From the NCBI GenBank assembly GCA_903835065.1, contig CAILLO010000009.1, positions 1 to 64,000 on the forward strand: a stretch of 64,000 nt of DNA. The letters run 5' to 3'. Numbering within the stretch: the first letter of the stretch is position 1; every line of letters starts with the position of its first letter. This stretch comes from an uncultured Eubacteriales bacterium. GTDB lineage: Bacteria; Bacillota; Clostridia; Saccharofermentanales; UBA5734. Under the pieces are notes generated by a model that had not been told where the DNA came from, searched no databases, and saw nothing but the letters and a program-made list of their open reading frames with translations. The translations under genes and the position numbers were made by a program. Positions 40,503 to 49,312 of this stretch are shown here, piece after piece.

Positions 40503-41741
40503 CTACCGGGCCGGGCCCGTGAGGGCCGCCGCGTCGTCCGTCGGCGCCGGGGCGGCCTTGCGGAAGGTCAGGGACACGAGGACCGCGACCCCGCAGAGTG
40601 CGGCGGCGACATAGTAGGCCCAGAAATAGGACTTCGTCGCGTCGACGAAGGAGGCCGCCACCATGGGGCCGATGACCCCGCCGGTGCCCCACGCGGTCAT
40701 GAGCAGACCGTAGTTCGAGCCGTAGTTCTTCACGCCGTAGCGCTCGATGACCGTGGACGGGAACACCGCGAACAGCGCGCCGTAGAAGAGACCCGTGAGG
40801 GCGGCGCCGACCGCGAGGGTCGGGATGTCGGTGAACAGCGGGAAGAGGCACATGGTCGCGGCGAGGCCGAGGAACACGAGGCGGAGCAGGACGATGCGCC
40901 CGAGGCGGTCGGAGACCCAGCCGCCCAGGATGCGTCCGCCGGCGTTGAAGATCGCGAGCAGGATGACGAGCAGGAAGCCGCCGTCCCAGTTCGCCTGGAT
41001 TTTCACGATCTTGGCGGCGTGGCCGATGATCATGAGCCCGGCCGCGGAGGAGAAGGCCAGCATGATCCAGAGGCGCCAGAAGTCCAGCTTGCGGACCATG
41101 ACCTTCCAGTCGACGTCCGGGGCGAACACGTGCTGCGCGGAGGTCGTCGCCTCGACCGGCGGATACCCGGCCGGCGGGTTCTTCAGGAACTGGGCCAGTG
41201 CGAGGACGAGGACGAAGATGCCCGCGCCGAGGGTGAGGAAGGTCGTGTCGATGCCGAAGCGCTTGATCATGAAGTCGGTGAACGGTGCGTAGAACGCCGA
41301 CGCGATGCCGATGCCGGCCGCGACGAGGCCCGTCACCATGCCCTTGCGGCTCGCCGGGAACCACTTGACGGCCGGCGGCGAGGTGGAGACGTTGCTCAGG
41401 CCGATGCCGGCACCGGTGATGACGCCGAACGTGAGCACCATGACGGTCGGGTTCCGGGTCAGGCCGGACAGGACCAGTCCGAGGCCCATCAGGATGCCGG
41501 ACAGCGTCCCGGTGAGGCGCGGCCCCCTGCGGTCCTGGAGTCGTCCGGTGAGGGCCATCGTGACGACGAAGGAGACCAGGGCGGCGGTATAGGGGAGCGA
41601 GGCCTGGGTGCTGGTCCAGCCCCATTTCTCGACCATTCCCTTGGCGATGACGCTCCAGATGTAGAGAAGGCCGGCGAGGAAGTTGATGCCGGTCGCGATG
41701 CCGAGCATTCCGTTCGCCCTGGACTTGAGGGGGTCGAGCAT
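40503..41741 (-). CDS. MFS transporter, oxalate/formate antiporter (OFA) type
   Basis: 412 residues with twelve hydrophobic segments. The opening GIATGINFLAGLLYIWSVIAKG, TGRLQDRRGPR loop and STSPPAVKWFPASRKGM segment are typical of the OFA family, which exchanges carboxylates. In the long unit with esterases and a butyrate kinase it may export a carboxylic end product or import an aromatic acid. A 9-base gap separates it from the electron-transfer genes downstream. Confidence 0.88.
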   Translation of the reverse strand: MLDPLKSRANGMLGIATGINFLAGLLYIWSVIAKGMVEKWGWTSTQASLPYTAALVSFVVTMALTGRLQDRRGPRLTGTLSGILMGLGLVLSGLTRNPTVMVLTFGVITGAGIGLSNVSTSPPAVKWFPASRKGMVTGLVAAGIGIASAFYAPFTDFMIKRFGIDTTFLTLGAGIFVLVLALAQFLKNPPAGYPPVEATTSAQHVFAPDVDWKVMVRKLDFWRLWIMLAFSSAAGLMIIGHAAKIVKIQANWDGGFLLVILLAIFNAGGRILGGWVSDRLGRIVLLRLVFLGLAATMCLFPLFTDIPTLAVGAALTGLFYGALFAVFPSTVIERYGVKNYGSNYGLLMTAWGTGGVIGPMVAASFVDATKSYFWAYYVAAALCGVAVLVSLTFRKAAPAPTDDAAALTGPAR

Positions 41742-41792
41742 GGGGTCCTCCGTTCGGTCTCTTCGTCGGGGTCGGTTGGCGGCCGCTCCGTC

Positions 41793-43553
41793 CTATCGGT
41801 AGATGTAGTCGCCGGCGACGTAGCGCGGCGGGATCGAGGGAATCTGCAGGTACGACTCGTACGCGCCGCCCGTGTGGAACACGTGCTCGCCGTGGTTGTC
41901 GTGGTCCCACTCGAGGCGCTCGAACCAGCCCTCGCGGCGGTAGTCGCCCGTGATCTCGACGCGCAGCTGCTGGCCCTTGTGCCAGAGGCGGCTGGTCGGC
42001 CAGATCTCGATGTCGACCGGCACGATCTCGCCGGGCTTGAGGCGCTGCTCGCCCGTGTGGGCCTGGACCGGCTGCCAGTCGGTGGACAGCTTCGGGTCGA
42101 GTTCGCGGTGGGAGACGCGCATCTTGCCCCACGCGCCGGGGTGCGGCTCGCCGAGGACGCTGACGGGCAGGAAGTCCCCCTTCTCGTCGAGCTTCTTGAT
42201 GGCGATGAAGAGGTCCATGTCGTCGTGGCCGCGGGCCTCGACGTTCAGGTGCAGCTTCATGAAGCCGGTGATCTCGGTGTCCTCGGTGAATGTGACGTCG
42301 AAGTTCGTCGTGCCCGTCGCGCCGTCGTGCGAGACTTCGGCGACCTTCACGGGCGCCCGGTAGGACAGGGACTTCGTCGCGGCGTCGAGGTAGAGCTTCT
42401 TGTACTCGGTGCGGGCGAGCGGGAACTCCTTCTCGGGGCGGTCGGTCTGGAAGTCGTACTCGTAGGCGTCCTGCACCTCGATGCGGACCTTCGGGGTGAG
42501 CTCCCAGCCGTTGCGGATGCCCTTGAGGTAGCGGTCGAAGTACAGCTTGAGGTCCTCGAGGCCCTTGTTGCCGTAGGTGTCCGGCCACTCGAACTCGCGG
42601 TGCGCGCGCATCCACTTCCTGGACGTGCGGATCTTCTTGAAGCCCTCGAAGGAGCCGCGCAGGTGGAAGTGGTTCCAGCAGGCGGTCGCGTAGACCGGGA
42701 TGCGGATCTTCTCGAACTGCGGGATCTTGTCCTTCCAGTAGGCGTTCATGAACGGGTACTTGCAGGCCATGTAGACCATGTCGTCGATGTAGTTGTCGCC
42801 GGTCGTGAAGCCGACGACGCCCTCCATGAAGGCGTAGGCCGGGATGCCGCCCTCATAGGCGGATTCGCGGTACAGGTCGCCGGTCGCTTCCCACGGCGCG
42901 ATGCACGTGAGGTGGGGCGGCTGCTCCGCGGCGATGCGCCACTGGGTCATCGCGACGCCCGAGTTGCCGAACAGCGCGATCTTCCCGCTGCACCAGTCCT
43001 GGGTCGCGAGCCACTCGATCAGGTCGTAGCCGTCGCGGCCGTCCTGGGTGCCGAACAGGTGGTGGTCGCCCTCGGAGTGCCCGATGCCGCGCGGGTCGAC
43101 GTTGACGACGGCGTAGTCCTGGTGGCACCAGTAGCCCGGGTCGGCCGACTCGAACTTGGCCATCAGGGAGACCGTGCCCGCCGGCACGCCCATGATCTTC
43201 CACTCGTCCTGACCGTCGCCGGGGCGCTTGCCGAAGAAGCTCCAGGAAATGATCGCGGGGAGCTTGCCCTTCGCATGCTCGGGCAGGTAGACGTCGCAGT
43301 AGATCGTGACGCCGTCGCGCATCTTCACGCCGACGTCGTGGTGGGAGACGATGCCGGGTTCGGGATACACGGTCTCGGTCTTCTTCGGCGGGCAGAACGC
43401 GAACGTGTTGCCGCCGGGGCCCTGCGCCATGATCTCTTCCTTGGTCATCGGCTTGCGGGCCTTGCGGTAGTAGCAGTCGATGACCTCGCCGTTGAAGTCG
43501 ATCTTCTTGACGATGCGCTCGACGGGCTTGTTGATGATCTCCTCGGCCTTCAT
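41793..43553 (-). CDS. CocE/NonD family alpha/beta hydrolase
   Basis: 586 residues. The N-terminal alpha/beta hydrolase domain has RDGVTIYCDVYLP, VNVDPRGIGHSEG and the nucleophile Ser198 in ALFGNSGVAM. The C-terminal jelly-roll domain starts about residue 345 and carries FMKLHLNVEARGHDDMDLFI and HKGQQLRVEI. Members cleave aromatic esters or peptides. No signal peptide is seen. By context it could hydrolyse an acylated or galloyl-like aglycone. RBS GAGGAG upstream; the acyl carrier protein gene precedes it by 22 bases. Confidence 0.88.
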   Translation of the reverse strand: MKAEEIINKPVERIVKKIDFNGEVIDCYYRKARKPMTKEEIMAQGPGGNTFAFCPPKKTETVYPEPGIVSHHDVGVKMRDGVTIYCDVYLPEHAKGKLPAIISWSFFGKRPGDGQDEWKIMGVPAGTVSLMAKFESADPGYWCHQDYAVVNVDPRGIGHSEGDHHLFGTQDGRDGYDLIEWLATQDWCSGKIALFGNSGVAMTQWRIAAEQPPHLTCIAPWEATGDLYRESAYEGGIPAYAFMEGVVGFTTGDNYIDDMVYMACKYPFMNAYWKDKIPQFEKIRIPVYATACWNHFHLRGSFEGFKKIRTSRKWMRAHREFEWPDTYGNKGLEDLKLYFDRYLKGIRNGWELTPKVRIEVQDAYEYDFQTDRPEKEFPLARTEYKKLYLDAATKSLSYRAPVKVAEVSHDGATGTTNFDVTFTEDTEITGFMKLHLNVEARGHDDMDLFIAIKKLDEKGDFLPVSVLGEPHPGAWGKMRVSHRELDPKLSTDWQPVQAHTGEQRLKPGEIVPVDIEIWPTSRLWHKGQQLRVEITGDYRREGWFERLEWDHDNHGEHVFHTGGAYESYLQIPSIPPRYVAGDYIYR

Positions 43554-43575
43554 GTCGCTTCTCCTCGCTCCCGGC

Positions 43576-43803
43576 TCACGCCAGGCTCGCCACGTATTCG
43601 GCGGCTTCTCCGAAAGTCTTGCGACGACGGAATTCCATGAAATTGATGTCGACGCCGAATTCGTCCTCGAGCACGGCGATCATCTTCACCAGGTCGACCG
43701 ATTTCGCTCCGAGGTCCTCGAACCGGGTGCTCGCGTCCATGGGCCTGACGCCCACGAGCGAACCGCATTTCTCGATGATCCTGGCCAGCACTTCGTCCTT
43801 CAT
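43576..43803 (-). CDS. Stand-alone acyl carrier protein-like protein
   Basis: 75 residues folding like ACP: the attachment Ser35 lies in DLGAKSVDLVKMIAVLEDEFG, where most ACPs have Gly-x-Asp-Ser; here Lys precedes the Ser. Followed by the usual DINF strand-helix segment. It would carry acyl groups on 4-phosphopantetheine added by AcpS. No ketosynthase or adenylation gene is nearby; the neighbours are a CocE-type hydrolase and butyrate kinase, an unusual setting that hints at acyl transfer to or from a degradation intermediate. Confidence 0.85.
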   Translation of the reverse strand: MKDEVLARIIEKCGSLVGVRPMDASTRFEDLGAKSVDLVKMIAVLEDEFGVDINFMEFRRRKTFGEAAEYVASLA

Positions 43804-43827
43804 GTCCCTTCTCCCTTTCTTCCTTCC

Positions 43828-44934
43828 CTATCGCCGGAATCCGCTCCAGACGGGCACGCCCGTATAGGTCTTCGGCTGTTCCTCTCCGGTCAGCACGCGC
43901 CGTGCGCCGCTGGCCATCGCCTCCATCTCGAACTCGCCCGGCATCGCGACGACGGGGGCGATGAATCCGACCATCTCCCGGACCTTTTCCACCAGGTACG
44001 CGTCCCGCGCGATGCCGCCGGTCAGGAGGATCGCGTCGACCTGCCCGTGCAGCACGGCCGCGTAGGCGCCGATGCTCTTGCCGATCTGATAGACCATCGC
44101 GTCGTACACGAGCTTCGCATAGACGTCGCCCGCCCTGATCCGTTCCTTGACTTCCAGCACTTCCGCCGTGCCCAGGTGGTCGACGAGTCCACCGTTCTTG
44201 GTCAGGTAGTCCATCATCTGCCGTTGCGTGAACTTCCCGGAGAAGCACATCCGGATCAGCGCGGCCCCGGGGACCGAGCCGGCCCGCGTCGGGGCGAAGG
44301 GTCCGTCGCCGTTGACGACGTCGGTGGTGTCGGCCATGCGGCCCTTCCGGTGCGCCGTCACGGAGACGCCGCCGCCGATGTGCGACACGACGAGGTCCAG
44401 GTCTTCATATCGCCGGCCGATCGAGGCGGCGTAGCGGATCGCGACTTCCTTCTGGTTCAGGGGGTGGCCGCGGCTCTCGCGCGCCGCATCGGCCAGACCG
44501 CACACGCGGGCGACCTCGTCCATCTCGTCGACGTCGGGCGGGTTGACCACGAACGCGCGCCCGCCGTAGGTGGCGGCGAACTCGGCGGCCAGCTGGCTGC
44601 CCAGCGTCGCCGGGTGCTTCACGGAGAAGCCGATGCGCGCGTGGTGCAGCAGGGCCTCGTTGATCTCGTACGTGCCGCCGTCGCAGCCGACGAGGCCGCC
44701 GCCGCGCCCGATGAAGGCGTCGGTGCCGTCGAGGGAGAGGCCGCGCTTCGACAGTTCGTTCAGGATTGTCTCGCGGCGGTAGGGCAGCTGGTCCGCGATC
44801 TCGGCGAAATCCTTCAAGCGCGCTGCATCGTGCGTCACGTTGACGGAGAAGATTTCCCGGTCGTCCTCGAAGAGGGCGACCTTGGTCGAGGTCGAGCCGG
44901 GGTTGATGGCGAACAGGCGGTAGATCTTCGTCAT
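43828..44934 (-). CDS. buk: Butyrate kinase (acetate/propionate kinase superfamily)
   Basis: 368 residues. Phosphate loop FAINPGSTSTKVALFED at the N-terminus, DLVVSHIGGGVSVTAH (substrate/ATP site), NGDGPFAPTRAGSVP and DAILLTGGIARD near the end are the pattern of the Buk subgroup. It makes ATP from butyryl phosphate or a branched or aromatic acyl phosphate. The start overlaps the stop of the URO-D gene (ATGA). The matching phosphotransacylase could be the distant pta product. Confidence 0.93.
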   Translation of the reverse strand: MTKIYRLFAINPGSTSTKVALFEDDREIFSVNVTHDAARLKDFAEIADQLPYRRETILNELSKRGLSLDGTDAFIGRGGGLVGCDGGTYEINEALLHHARIGFSVKHPATLGSQLAAEFAATYGGRAFVVNPPDVDEMDEVARVCGLADAARESRGHPLNQKEVAIRYAASIGRRYEDLDLVVSHIGGGVSVTAHRKGRMADTTDVVNGDGPFAPTRAGSVPGAALIRMCFSGKFTQRQMMDYLTKNGGLVDHLGTAEVLEVKERIRAGDVYAKLVYDAMVYQIGKSIGAYAAVLHGQVDAILLTGGIARDAYLVEKVREMVGFIAPVVAMPGEFEMEAMASGARRVLTGEEQPKTYTGVPVWSGFRR

Positions 44935-45890
44935 GCCGGAGCTCCTCCATGGATGCGGATCTCGTCGTTGAGGATTTTCATGGCCCAGGGGTCGTCCCGG
45001 ACGAAGGAGGGCTGGATCGCGAACCCCCCGCCGGGTGCGAGTTCGTCGATGGCCCGACGGACCTCCTGCCGGAGTTCCGCCTCCGTGACGCCCTCCCGGT
45101 CCAGCACGCCCTGGTTGTCGAGGCCGTAGAAGAAGGCCAGGCGGTTCTGGTAGCGAGTCTTCAGGCCACGGACGTCGTTCATCACCTGGCAGGGGTTCCA
45201 GGCGTCGACGCCCATCTCCACCATCGCCGGGACGAACGCCTCGACTTTCCCGTCGCAGTGCATCAGGAAGCGCGCGCCATGGGCGTGGACGACGTCGACG
45301 ATCCGCTGGGTTCCGGGTCGGAGGAACTCGTCGAACAGGTCCATGGAGAAGAACGGGGCGCCTTCGCTGCCCCAGTCGTCCATGTACTCGACGACGTCGG
45401 GGCGGTAGAGCGGCAGGACCTTCTCGAGGACGGCGACCTTGAAGTCCACGATCGCGTCGATCAGCTCGTGCATCGCCTCGGGCTGCTCGTGGAAGTTGCA
45501 GAATGCATCCTCGAAGCCCATCAGGCAGTGCAGGCGCTCGAACAGCCCGAACGGCTGGAGCAGGGCGAAGGCGCGTTCGGTCGGGTCCACGCCGCGGAGG
45601 TCCTGCTCGGCGGTGGCGACCCAGTCGACGCCGGAGAGGTCCGGGAAGAGGCTCTCCTCGCGCCAGCGGGTGATATCCGGCAGTCGCTTGAGGCCCGGAG
45701 TGGGCGTCGGCTGTCCGGTCTTCTCGTCGGTCGTCCAGTGGACGCCATAGGAATCGCACCCGCCTCCCCGACCGTCGTACCGGTCGCGGACGGCCGAGCA
45801 CACGCGCATGTCGGTCGCGACAGAGAAGTCGGGAATCCAGCGGGGCGTCCCCCCGCCCAGGGCGGTCAGGAGATTCTCGCGCTCGGTCAT
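44931..45890 (-). CDS. URO-D/MtaA-type methyltransferase family protein
   Basis: 319 residues of the uroporphyrinogen decarboxylase-like barrel. FLMHCDGKV supplies a His-x-Cys pair and WNPCQV a third Cys, the zinc-ligand layout of cobamide-dependent methyltransferases (MtaA/MtbA type) rather than true HemE. Such proteins serve in O-demethylation of methoxylated aromatics. No corrinoid protein gene is present in the window. Coupled by ATGA overlaps to the carboxylesterase upstream and butyrate kinase downstream. Confidence 0.83.
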   Translation of the reverse strand: MTERENLLTALGGGTPRWIPDFSVATDMRVCSAVRDRYDGRGGGCDSYGVHWTTDEKTGQPTPTPGLKRLPDITRWREESLFPDLSGVDWVATAEQDLRGVDPTERAFALLQPFGLFERLHCLMGFEDAFCNFHEQPEAMHELIDAIVDFKVAVLEKVLPLYRPDVVEYMDDWGSEGAPFFSMDLFDEFLRPGTQRIVDVVHAHGARFLMHCDGKVEAFVPAMVEMGVDAWNPCQVMNDVRGLKTRYQNRLAFFYGLDNQGVLDREGVTEAELRQEVRRAIDELAPGGGFAIQPSFVRDDPWAMKILNDEIRIHGGAPA

Positions 45891-47221
45891 CGGCCGGCCT
45901 CCTCGCGGACGTCGAGGCGCATCATTGCGCGCGACGCGCCGGTGTAGGCGGGCCATTCGGGCAGGCCGGGTCCGTTGGGGTCGCCCGTGCGGGCGAAGTT
46001 CGCCCAATAGGAGACCATGCGTTCGGACAGTTCGCGGTCGCCGTCCGTGAAGGGACGCCAGCAGCGGTCGAGCGTGCCGAAGACGTACCAGAGCTCGCTC
46101 GAATGGAAGGCGCCGGCGTCGTCGCCGGGCAGCCGTCGCTCGAAGCGGTAGAGCCGCGCCGGAATCCGCTTCTGCTGGAGCTGGAGCTCGGCCCAGGCGA
46201 AGACGGCGCGCTCGAGGCGTTCGTGCATGCCGGGGCCTTCGACGAAGTCGTCCGACGTCAGGCCGATCAGGAGGGGGATGTCGCGCGGGGCGCCGTGCAG
46301 GATCGCTTCCGAGGCGTCCTCCAGCAGAACGTGTCCGTCGACGTTCGGGGCCATCTGGATCGCCCCCGGGTCCTTGGAGTCGAGTTCCGGCCTGGGCGCG
46401 CTGTCGACGATCTCCCGGGCGGACAGGGTCCGCATCTCGGCGATCGAGGCCACGCCGTACCCGGCGACCACGTGCGGTCCGTTCCTCTCGGCGACGGCCA
46501 GGGACTGGTTGTCGTGAAGGGCGTGGATGCCGCCGCCGCTCTGGAGGATCGCGCGGTGGAACAGCCCGCGGGCGAGGGGCGAGGCGACCAGCGTCTGGAC
46601 GCTCATCGCGCCGGCGGACTGGCCGAAGACCGTGACGTTGGAGGCGTCGCCGCCGAACGCCGCGATGTTGTCGCGCACCCAGCGGAGCGCGGCGATCTGG
46701 TCGAGGATGCCGTAATTGCCGGAGGTCCCGGTCTCGGATTCGGCGGACAGCTCCGGATGCGCGAGGAACCCGAGCACGCCGACCCGGTAGTTGATCGTGA
46801 CGAGCAGCACGCCCCTGGACGCCAACGCCTCGCCGTCGAACTCGATTTCGCCTCCGTGCCCGCCGAGGAAGGCGCCGCCGTGGATCCAGAACATCACGGG
46901 CAGGCGCTCCGACGCGTCCTGCGCCGGGGTCCAGACGTTCAGGAACAGACAGTCGTCGGTCATGCCCATCGGGTCCGGCGCATACTGGAATTCCTTCTGG
47001 TAGAACGTGCCGGGCGGCGGCGTCCACTGGGGCGCTCTCCGGCCGAATTCACCGGCCGGGCGGACGCCCTTCCACGGAACGACGGGCCGCGGAGCGCGCC
47101 AGCGCAAGTCGCCGGCCGGCGGTGCGGCATAGGGCAGGCCCTTGAAGACGGCGATGCCCGGCCGCGTGCCGGGAACCCCCGCGACCTGTCCGCCCTCGAT
47201 CCGGATCGGCTGCTTCAGCAT
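45887..47221 (-). CDS. Type B carboxylesterase
   Basis: 444 residues. Nucleophile Ser202 in TVFGQSAGAMS, oxyanion HGGAF at 114-118, GNYGILDQIAALRWVRDNI, and the catalytic His in FHSSELWYVFG. The substrate is an ester, probably an acylated phenolic. ATG at 47221 and GTG at 47224 are both possible behind GGAAGG. Second gene in the unit from 48209, and translationally coupled to the URO-D gene. Confidence 0.93.
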   Translation of the reverse strand: MLKQPIRIEGGQVAGVPGTRPGIAVFKGLPYAAPPAGDLRWRAPRPVVPWKGVRPAGEFGRRAPQWTPPPGTFYQKEFQYAPDPMGMTDDCLFLNVWTPAQDASERLPVMFWIHGGAFLGGHGGEIEFDGEALASRGVLLVTINYRVGVLGFLAHPELSAESETGTSGNYGILDQIAALRWVRDNIAAFGGDASNVTVFGQSAGAMSVQTLVASPLARGLFHRAILQSGGGIHALHDNQSLAVAERNGPHVVAGYGVASIAEMRTLSAREIVDSAPRPELDSKDPGAIQMAPNVDGHVLLEDASEAILHGAPRDIPLLIGLTSDDFVEGPGMHERLERAVFAWAELQLQQKRIPARLYRFERRLPGDDAGAFHSSELWYVFGTLDRCWRPFTDGDRELSERMVSYWANFARTGDPNGPGLPEWPAYTGASRAMMRLDVREEAGR

Positions 47222-47243
47222 CACGTCGCCTTCCGCTTCCCGC

Positions 47244-48209
47244 CTACTTGAACTTCAGTTCGCGATAGCCCTCGAAGGGCTTCATCTTCGCTTTGAGCGA
47301 GTCGCCGGCGGCCACGATCTTCGGGCCCGCGATCGAGCCGAAGGACTTGATCTCGGTCCAGTGCTCGAGCTTGCCGTCGTAGTTGCAGCGGGAGCGCTTC
47401 TGCTCGGCCTCGGAGAACGTGACCTTCAGTTCGTCGCCCACGATCGACATCGTGCCGAAGATGCCGCAGACCGCGCATTCGACCGTCGTCGTCTTCCGGA
47501 GGGTCATCAGGTTGTTGTGGCAGACGGGGCAGATCCAGCCGTCGTCGCCGGCCCACTCGACGGTGTCGCGCGGCTTGCCGCAGGCCTTCGCCACGTTCCG
47601 TCCGAGGCGGGCGACGCGGGCCATCTGCTCGTCGTCGAGCAGGGGGCTGCCCTTGCGCCCCTGGTCATAGGCGTCGATCTGGTCGACGACCTTGATGTTG
47701 CCGGGGAACGTGAGGAGGTGCATGTTCGGCAGTCCCAGCGCGACCCAGTTCTGGGTCATCGCGCCGCCGACCGAAATCAGGCCCGCGAAGCGGTCCTTGA
47801 AGATCCGGGCATCGAGCAGCTGGTCGCCGGTCTTGCCCGCGGCGACGCGCTTCTCCTGCTCCTTGCCGAGGAAGCAGGTGTCGTGAGCGGGGCCGAAGCG
47901 GTCGACGAGGTCCTTGTAGAGACCCGCGGGGCCGACGGCGTAGACGGGGCAGGCCGCGATGATCGCGTCGGACTCGAGGAAGGACTCCTCGAGGAAGTGC
48001 AGGTCGTCCTTGAGGATGCAGCGGCCGTTGCCGCCGCGGTCGAGGGAATTGCCGCAGCCGCCGCAGCCGGTGCACGGCCGGATGTCGAGGTCGAGCATGC
48101 GCACGAAGGAGACTTCCGCTCCTTCCTTTTCGGCCGCCATCAGGGCTGCCTTGACCAGGATCTCGCTGACCTTCATCTTGCGACCGAAAGAGAGTCCGAG
48201 CATTTTCAT
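47244..48209 (-). CDS. NADPH-dependent FMN reductase/iron-sulfur flavoprotein with zinc-ribbon tail
   Basis: 321 residues, paralogous to 10115-11101: MKMLGLSFGRKMKVSEILV, CTGCGGCGNSLDRG plus a later Cys (GRCILKDDL), and the C-terminal CPVCHNNLM / CAVCGIFG zinc-ribbon pair. First gene of the long minus-strand unit ending at 36911, with its own promoter. Probably reduces flavin for, or directly reduces, an aromatic substrate. Confidence 0.83.
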   Translation of the reverse strand: MKMLGLSFGRKMKVSEILVKAALMAAEKEGAEVSFVRMLDLDIRPCTGCGGCGNSLDRGGNGRCILKDDLHFLEESFLESDAIIAACPVYAVGPAGLYKDLVDRFGPAHDTCFLGKEQEKRVAAGKTGDQLLDARIFKDRFAGLISVGGAMTQNWVALGLPNMHLLTFPGNIKVVDQIDAYDQGRKGSPLLDDEQMARVARLGRNVAKACGKPRDTVEWAGDDGWICPVCHNNLMTLRKTTTVECAVCGIFGTMSIVGDELKVTFSEAEQKRSRCNYDGKLEHWTEIKSFGSIAGPKIVAAGDSLKAKMKPFEGYRELKFK

Positions 48210-48263
48210 GGGGTCCTCCTGTCAGGGGTTCCGCGGCGAGCCGGCCGGGTTCGGGACGAATCC

Positions 48264-48306
48264 AGTATAGCAATCCGTCTTCGGGGTTTCAATTTATTTC
48301 ATGAAA
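48264..48306 (-). promoter_or_regulatory. Promoter of the 48209-36911 unit with CATGAAA half-sites
   Basis: On the minus strand TTGAAA, a 17-base spacer and TATACT (48264-48269). Just upstream, TTTCATGAAA (48297-48306) is a perfect palindrome of the arm found in the 21949 and 57587 operators, and it overlaps the stop codon of the amidohydrolase gene. Confidence 0.65.
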
Positions 48307-49309
48307 GTTTCAGTAACTCGACGCCATTCCGCCAGGCGATGCGTTCGCGCTCCTCGGTCGAGATCGGCGCCGACGCGAAGAACGCCGTCGCGGCCTCGGT
48401 CGATTCGAACGGGTAGTCGACGGCGAACAGGACCCGGTCCGCGCCGAGCACGTCGATCGTGCACCGGAGCGACGGGGCGCTGAAGTTCCCGCTCGTCGTG
48501 ACGAAGAGATTCCTCTTCGCGTAGTACGAGGGAAGCTCCCGGATGCGCCGGGTTCCGGACCCCTCGAGCAGGCTTCCCCCGCTCCGCGCGTTCGCCCACT
48601 GGTTGTCGAGCCGCCACAGCGCATAGGGGATCGTCTCACCGAGGTGCCCCACGATCAGATTCGCCTTCGGGAAGTCGTCGAAGACGCCGCTGCACAGAAT
48701 GCGCAGCGCGTGCGTCCCCGCCTCGGTGCCCCAGCCCCAGGCCGCGGTCAGCAGTTCGGGGAAATCCTCGAGGTTCTTCCACTGTCCGGGAATCGGGTCG
48801 TTCACGTGAAGGGAGATCGGTACGCCGAGGCCTTCGGCGGCTTCCCAGACGACGCGCAGGGACGGGTGGTCGAGGTAGAGCCCGTTCGTGTGTCCGTTGA
48901 CGAGCGCGCCGACGAGTCCGAGTTCGCGGACGACCCGCTCGAGTTCCCGGGCGGCGGCCGCGGGGTCCTGCAGCGGCAGAGCCGCGAAGCCGGACAGCCG
49001 GTCGGGGTGTCTCGCGACGACCTCGGCGAGCCGGTCGTTGAAGAGCTTCGAAAGGCGGACGGCTTCGCCCGCATCCACAAGGCCCTGGATCGAGGGCGAC
49101 GAGGCGGACAGGACCTGGCGCTCGATGCCGAAGCGGTCCATGGCGGGCAGGCGGAGCTCTTCGATATCCGAAAGCACCCGGCCGAGGTCACCCCCCACGC
49201 CGGACTTCTCCTTGACCGGGAACCCGATCCGCTCCATGTACGCGGCGCGGATGGGCGCGAGCTCATGGATCGAGTAGTGCTCCTCGAAGGCGATCGGTCC
49301 GCGCTTCAT
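48299..49309 (-). CDS. Amidohydrolase-2 family protein (gamma-resorcylate decarboxylase-like)
   Basis: 336 residues. IAFEEHYSI at residues 6-14 resembles the N-terminal metal motif of non-oxidative aromatic decarboxylases; further ligands appear as SLHVND, IVGHLGETIPYAL and FAVDYPFESTE. These enzymes remove CO2 from dihydroxybenzoates and relatives using a divalent metal. It lies 3 bases after the ABC permease gene, so it shares the transporter transcript. Aglycone-derived phenolic acids are the likely substrates; hydrolase activity cannot be excluded. Confidence 0.85.
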   Translation of the reverse strand: MKRGPIAFEEHYSIHELAPIRAAYMERIGFPVKEKSGVGGDLGRVLSDIEELRLPAMDRFGIERQVLSASSPSIQGLVDAGEAVRLSKLFNDRLAEVVARHPDRLSGFAALPLQDPAAAARELERVVRELGLVGALVNGHTNGLYLDHPSLRVVWEAAEGLGVPISLHVNDPIPGQWKNLEDFPELLTAAWGWGTEAGTHALRILCSGVFDDFPKANLIVGHLGETIPYALWRLDNQWANARSGGSLLEGSGTRRIRELPSYYAKRNLFVTTSGNFSAPSLRCTIDVLGADRVLFAVDYPFESTEAATAFFASAPISTEERERIAWRNGVELLKLS

Positions 49310-49312
49310 GCA

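Noticed and set aside
37623-43640. Very long open frame (about 2000 codons) on the plus strand
   Set aside because: It is antisense to six well-supported minus-strand genes and its translation is low-complexity Arg/Asp/Ala/Gly/Val, the usual shadow in GC-rich DNA.
44931-45890. True uroporphyrinogen decarboxylase (HemE)
   Set aside because: The His-x-Cys and distant Cys layout and the catabolic operon fit the MtaA-like branch, and other heme genes are absent.
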